Shown: positions 62,043 to 64,000 of the stretch, one piece after another
Numbering within the stretch: the first letter of the stretch is position 1
Layout: each line of letters opens with the position of its first letter
Source of the DNA: Gaiellasilicea sp963730405
GTDB taxonomy: Bacteria > Actinomycetota > Thermoleophilia > Gaiellales > Gaiellaceae
Direction: 5' to 3'
Assembly: GCA_963730405.1 (NCBI GenBank)
Contig: CAVSRW010000013.1
Location: forward strand, 37,318-101,317
Length of the DNA stretch: 64,000 bases
Translations under genes and position numbers: made by a program
The notes under the pieces: generated by a model
Databases searched by the model: none
Seen by the model: the letters and a program-made list of their open reading frames with translations, nothing else
What the model was told of the DNA's origin: nothing

Positions 62043-63106
62043 AACACCTTCATCGGCAGCCGTGAGAGCGGCTCGCCGCCCTCGTCCGTGACGAGCCACG
62101 TGTCCTGCATGTAGAGGCACGCCTTCCCGTCGGCCGCGATCGCGTGCGGGTGCATCGAGAGCACCATCCCGGAGCGCAGCACGGTCTCCATCCCCTCGCC
62201 GACGCGCGGGTGCTCGATCATCGTCATCCCGATCGAGTGGCCGGTGACGTGGCCGAGGTGGTAGCCGCGGTCGGTGAAGCCCTTCGAGACGGCGCGGTGG
62301 ACGTCGTGCGCGGTGGCGCCGTCCCGCATCGCGTCCCGCGCGGCGGCGTGGTACTCGCCGTACGCCTCGACCATCGGCTCGACGTCGGCGGGCACGTTGC
62401 CGATCGCACGCGAGACCTCGACCCAGTGCATGCCCGGCCCGGCGACCTCGAGCGACGGGAGCACGAAGTCGCCGAGCGTGGTCTCCTGCTTGGCGATCCC
62501 GAACTCCGGCCCGATCAGGACCATGTTCATCGTCAGGCGGCCGCAGCCGCGCTCGACGAAGAGCTCCTCGGCCGGCGCCATCACCTCGGCCGCCGTCCTC
62601 CCCGGCTCGTACGCCGCGAGGAACGCCTCGAAGCCGTCCTCGTTGATCCGGACGCTCTCGCGGACGGACTCGAGCTCGGCCTCGCTCTTGACCGCGCGCG
62701 CCAGGTCGAACTCGGCGTCGAACGGGACGAGGTCGAGGCCGTCGAGGGCGCGGAAGTCGCGCACGGTCATGATGTAGTCGAGCCCGTAGACGCCGATCCG
62801 CCTCCAGCCCCGGTCGCGCGCCGTCTGCGCGATGTGCTCGCCCGGCCGGTCGTGGAAGACCTGCTCGAGCTGCGCCGTCCCATGTTCGCCGACGTAGCGC
62901 GCCTCTGTCGGGAAGACGATCTGCGGCTCGCCGTCGGCCGGCACGACGACATACGCATAGCGGTGCACGATCTGGAAGCCCGAGAGGTAGGTCACCGAGC
63001 CCTCGAAGCCCGAGTACTCGCTGCCGGAGACGATCAACGCGTCGAGGTCGCCGTCGGCCATGGCGGCCCGGACGTTCGCGTAACGGCGTTCTAGCTCTGC
63101 GTCCAC
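62039..63106 (-). CDS. M24-family Xaa-Pro aminopeptidase-like peptidase
   Basis: A 355-residue pita-bread peptidase. An N-terminal creatinase-like domain (NVRAAMADGDLDALIVSGSE) precedes the catalytic domain. In most members the metal ligands are D, D, H, E, E; here GYHLGHVTGHSIGMTMIEHP (His and neighbours) and RSGMVLSMHPHAIA are present. The strand where the first two Asp are expected reads ERGCGRLTMNMVLIG and AGPGMHWVEVSRAIGNV, so those ligands look partly replaced. It may be a non-peptidase relative or have an unusual metal site. It overlaps the panE gene by 16 bases. Confidence 0.78.
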   Translation of the reverse strand: MDAELERRYANVRAAMADGDLDALIVSGSEYSGFEGSVTYLSGFQIVHRYAYVVVPADGEPQIVFPTEARYVGEHGTAQLEQVFHDRPGEHIAQTARDRGWRRIGVYGLDYIMTVRDFRALDGLDLVPFDAEFDLARAVKSEAELESVRESVRINEDGFEAFLAAYEPGRTAAEVMAPAEELFVERGCGRLTMNMVLIGPEFGIAKQETTLGDFVLPSLEVAGPGMHWVEVSRAIGNVPADVEPMVEAYGEYHAAARDAMRDGATAHDVHRAVSKGFTDRGYHLGHVTGHSIGMTMIEHPRVGEGMETVLRSGMVLSMHPHAIAADGKACLYMQDTWLVTDEGGEPLSRLPMKVF

Positions 63107-64000
63107 GAGGCTTCAACTCCTTTGATCAGGGCCACGACGGCCTCGTTGAGCGGGGTCGGGACGTCGTGCTCGCGCCCGAAGCGGACGATGCCGCCGTTGA
63201 GCCAGTCCACTTCCGTGAGTCGCCGCGCCTCGACGTCCTGGAGCATCGACGCCTTGTGCCCGTAGGCCACCTCCGGCTTCGCGGCGTGGTCGATCAGCTC
63301 CTCCGGGTCGGCGTCGAGCACGATCCCCTGGGCGTCGGCGACCGCCTTCCCTTCGTCGACGAGGCCGCTGACGAGCCGGCGGAGGTCGGGACGCTCGCAG
63401 ACGCGGCCGTGCGTGAGCCCGGTCAGGGCGCCGATCGGATTCGTCGAAGCGTTGAAGATCACCTTCCGCCACTGGGCGCCGCGCGCGTCCTCGACCGCCG
63501 TCGTCGGCATGCCGCCGCGCGTGCAGGCCTCAGCGAGCCGCTCGATCTCCTCCCGTGAGGCGGGGCTGGCCTCGAACGGCCCGAACGTCGTGTCGCCCTT
63601 GACGTCCCACTGCACCACCCCCGGCTCGAGGATCTTTCCCGCGGGGAAGGTCGTGCCCCGGATCACGCGGGCGACGTGGGGCGCGATCGCCTCCTCGTTG
63701 CCGACACCGTTCTGGACGGAGGCGACGGCGCCGTCTGCGAACGCGTGCGCGGTCGCCGCGATCGCTGCCTCGGTGTGCATCGCCTTCGTAGCCACGATCC
63801 CGTACTCGCAGGGCGGCAGCTCGGCGGCGACGGCGGTTGCCCGGATCCCGGTCGAGTGCACCTCCCCCGCCCCGGTCAGCCGCAGGCCGCGCTCGTTGAT
63901 CGCGTCGACGTGCTCCCGGGCGAGGTCGTAGGCCCACACCTCGACGTCGTCGAGCGAAGCGAGATTGGCGGCGAAGAGCGAGCCGACGGCGCCGCAGCCG
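63091..64000 (-). CDS. 2-dehydropantoate 2-reductase-like, N-terminus beyond the window
   Basis: The gene starts right of the window. The visible part begins GCGAVGSLFAANLA, the Rossmann NADP motif, and continues VWAYDLAREHVDAINERGLR, YGIVATKAMHTEAAIAATA, SVQNGVGNEEAIA and TTFGPFEASP. The C-terminal domain has WRKVIFNASTNPIGALTGLT with the catalytic Lys, and ASMLQDVEARRLTEVDWLNG. Enzymes of the PanE/ApbA family reduce ketopantoate in pantothenate (vitamin B5) synthesis, though many paralogues act on other keto acids. Overlapping with the M24 gene downstream, an operon. Confidence 0.88.
   Translation of the reverse strand, partial: GCGAVGSLFAANLASLDDVEVWAYDLAREHVDAINERGLRLTGAGEVHSTGIRATAVAAELPPCEYGIVATKAMHTEAAIAATAHAFADGAVASVQNGVGNEEAIAPHVARVIRGTTFPAGKILEPGVVQWDVKGDTTFGPFEASPASREEIERLAEACTRGGMPTTAVEDARGAQWRKVIFNASTNPIGALTGLTHGRVCERPDLRRLVSGLVDEGKAVADAQGIVLDADPEELIDHAAKPEVAYGHKASMLQDVEARRLTEVDWLNGGIVRFGREHDVPTPLNEAVVALIKGVEASWTQS

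Overview
The window is about 70% GC, densely packed and largely operonic. It carries actinobacterial marker genes: WhiA, an actinobacterial-type coproheme decarboxylase (HemQ/ChdC) and UvrC. I infer an uncultured high-GC actinobacterium, most likely of the class Thermoleophilia (Gaiella/Solirubrobacter-like). That placement rests on gene content and protein style, not on a tree. At least nine genes are broken by single small indels, mostly in C/G runs. The sequence therefore looks like an environmental or error-prone assembly, and reading frames should be treated accordingly.

Layout. 1-9.7 kb: a truncated dipeptide epimerase, two tandem secreted M43 metalloproteases, tRNA-Arg(CCG), a secreted ScyD-like protein, two DUF2269-like membrane proteins, a class V aminotransferase divergent from an MFS transporter, CorA and small unknowns. 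9.8-18.3 kb: unknown membrane and secreted proteins, a HerA-like ATPase coupled to a nuclease lipoprotein, a patatin lipase and a HIT protein. 18.4-28.2 kb: tRNA-Gly(CCC), a lone Flp pilin, a ComEC-like metallohydrolase, an arylsulfatase, a beta-carbonic anhydrase, an ArsR/SRPBCC operon with a readable promoter-operator, an aminotransferase and an alpha/beta hydrolase. 28.2-38.7 kb: the central-carbon block. It holds class I aldolase, GlpX fructose bisphosphatase, ArgS, and gap-pgk-tpiA-gpmI with an ECF-like sigma factor gene just downstream on the same strand. 38.7-47.9 kb: M32 carboxypeptidase, WhiA, a methyltransferase carrying an inserted palindrome, PruA, a flippase-like protein, an MFS exporter and UvrC. 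47.9-54.9 kb: two paralogous secreted glycosidase-like proteins, HemQ, a probable selenoprotein lipoprotein, peroxiredoxin, an Rsm22-like methyltransferase and an acyl-ACP thioesterase. 55-64 kb: tRNA-Leu(CAG), a secreted subtilisin, a copper-monooxygenase/cupredoxin fusion, adenine deaminase, an M24 peptidase and PanE.

How the parts relate. gap, pgk, tpiA and gpmI form one overlapping glycolytic operon, while aldolase and GlpX form a second overlapping pair. The second glycosidase-like lipoprotein, HemQ and the thioredoxin-like selenoprotein overlap head to tail and are probably translated together. UvrC and an exporter overlap at ATGA.

The most interesting signals are as follows. First, a UGA-containing UxxC thioredoxin-like lipoprotein with a hairpin directly behind the UGA. 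Second, a protein that keeps all the copper ligands of peptidylglycine hydroxylase and adds a C-terminal blue-copper domain. Third, two families of intergenic repeats whose hairpin stems differ in sequence but keep their pairing. Fourth, a recurrent TANNNT box 6-9 nt before start codons, which points to widespread leaderless transcription. Fifth, several genes whose only well-placed start is a CTG overlapping the upstream TGA.
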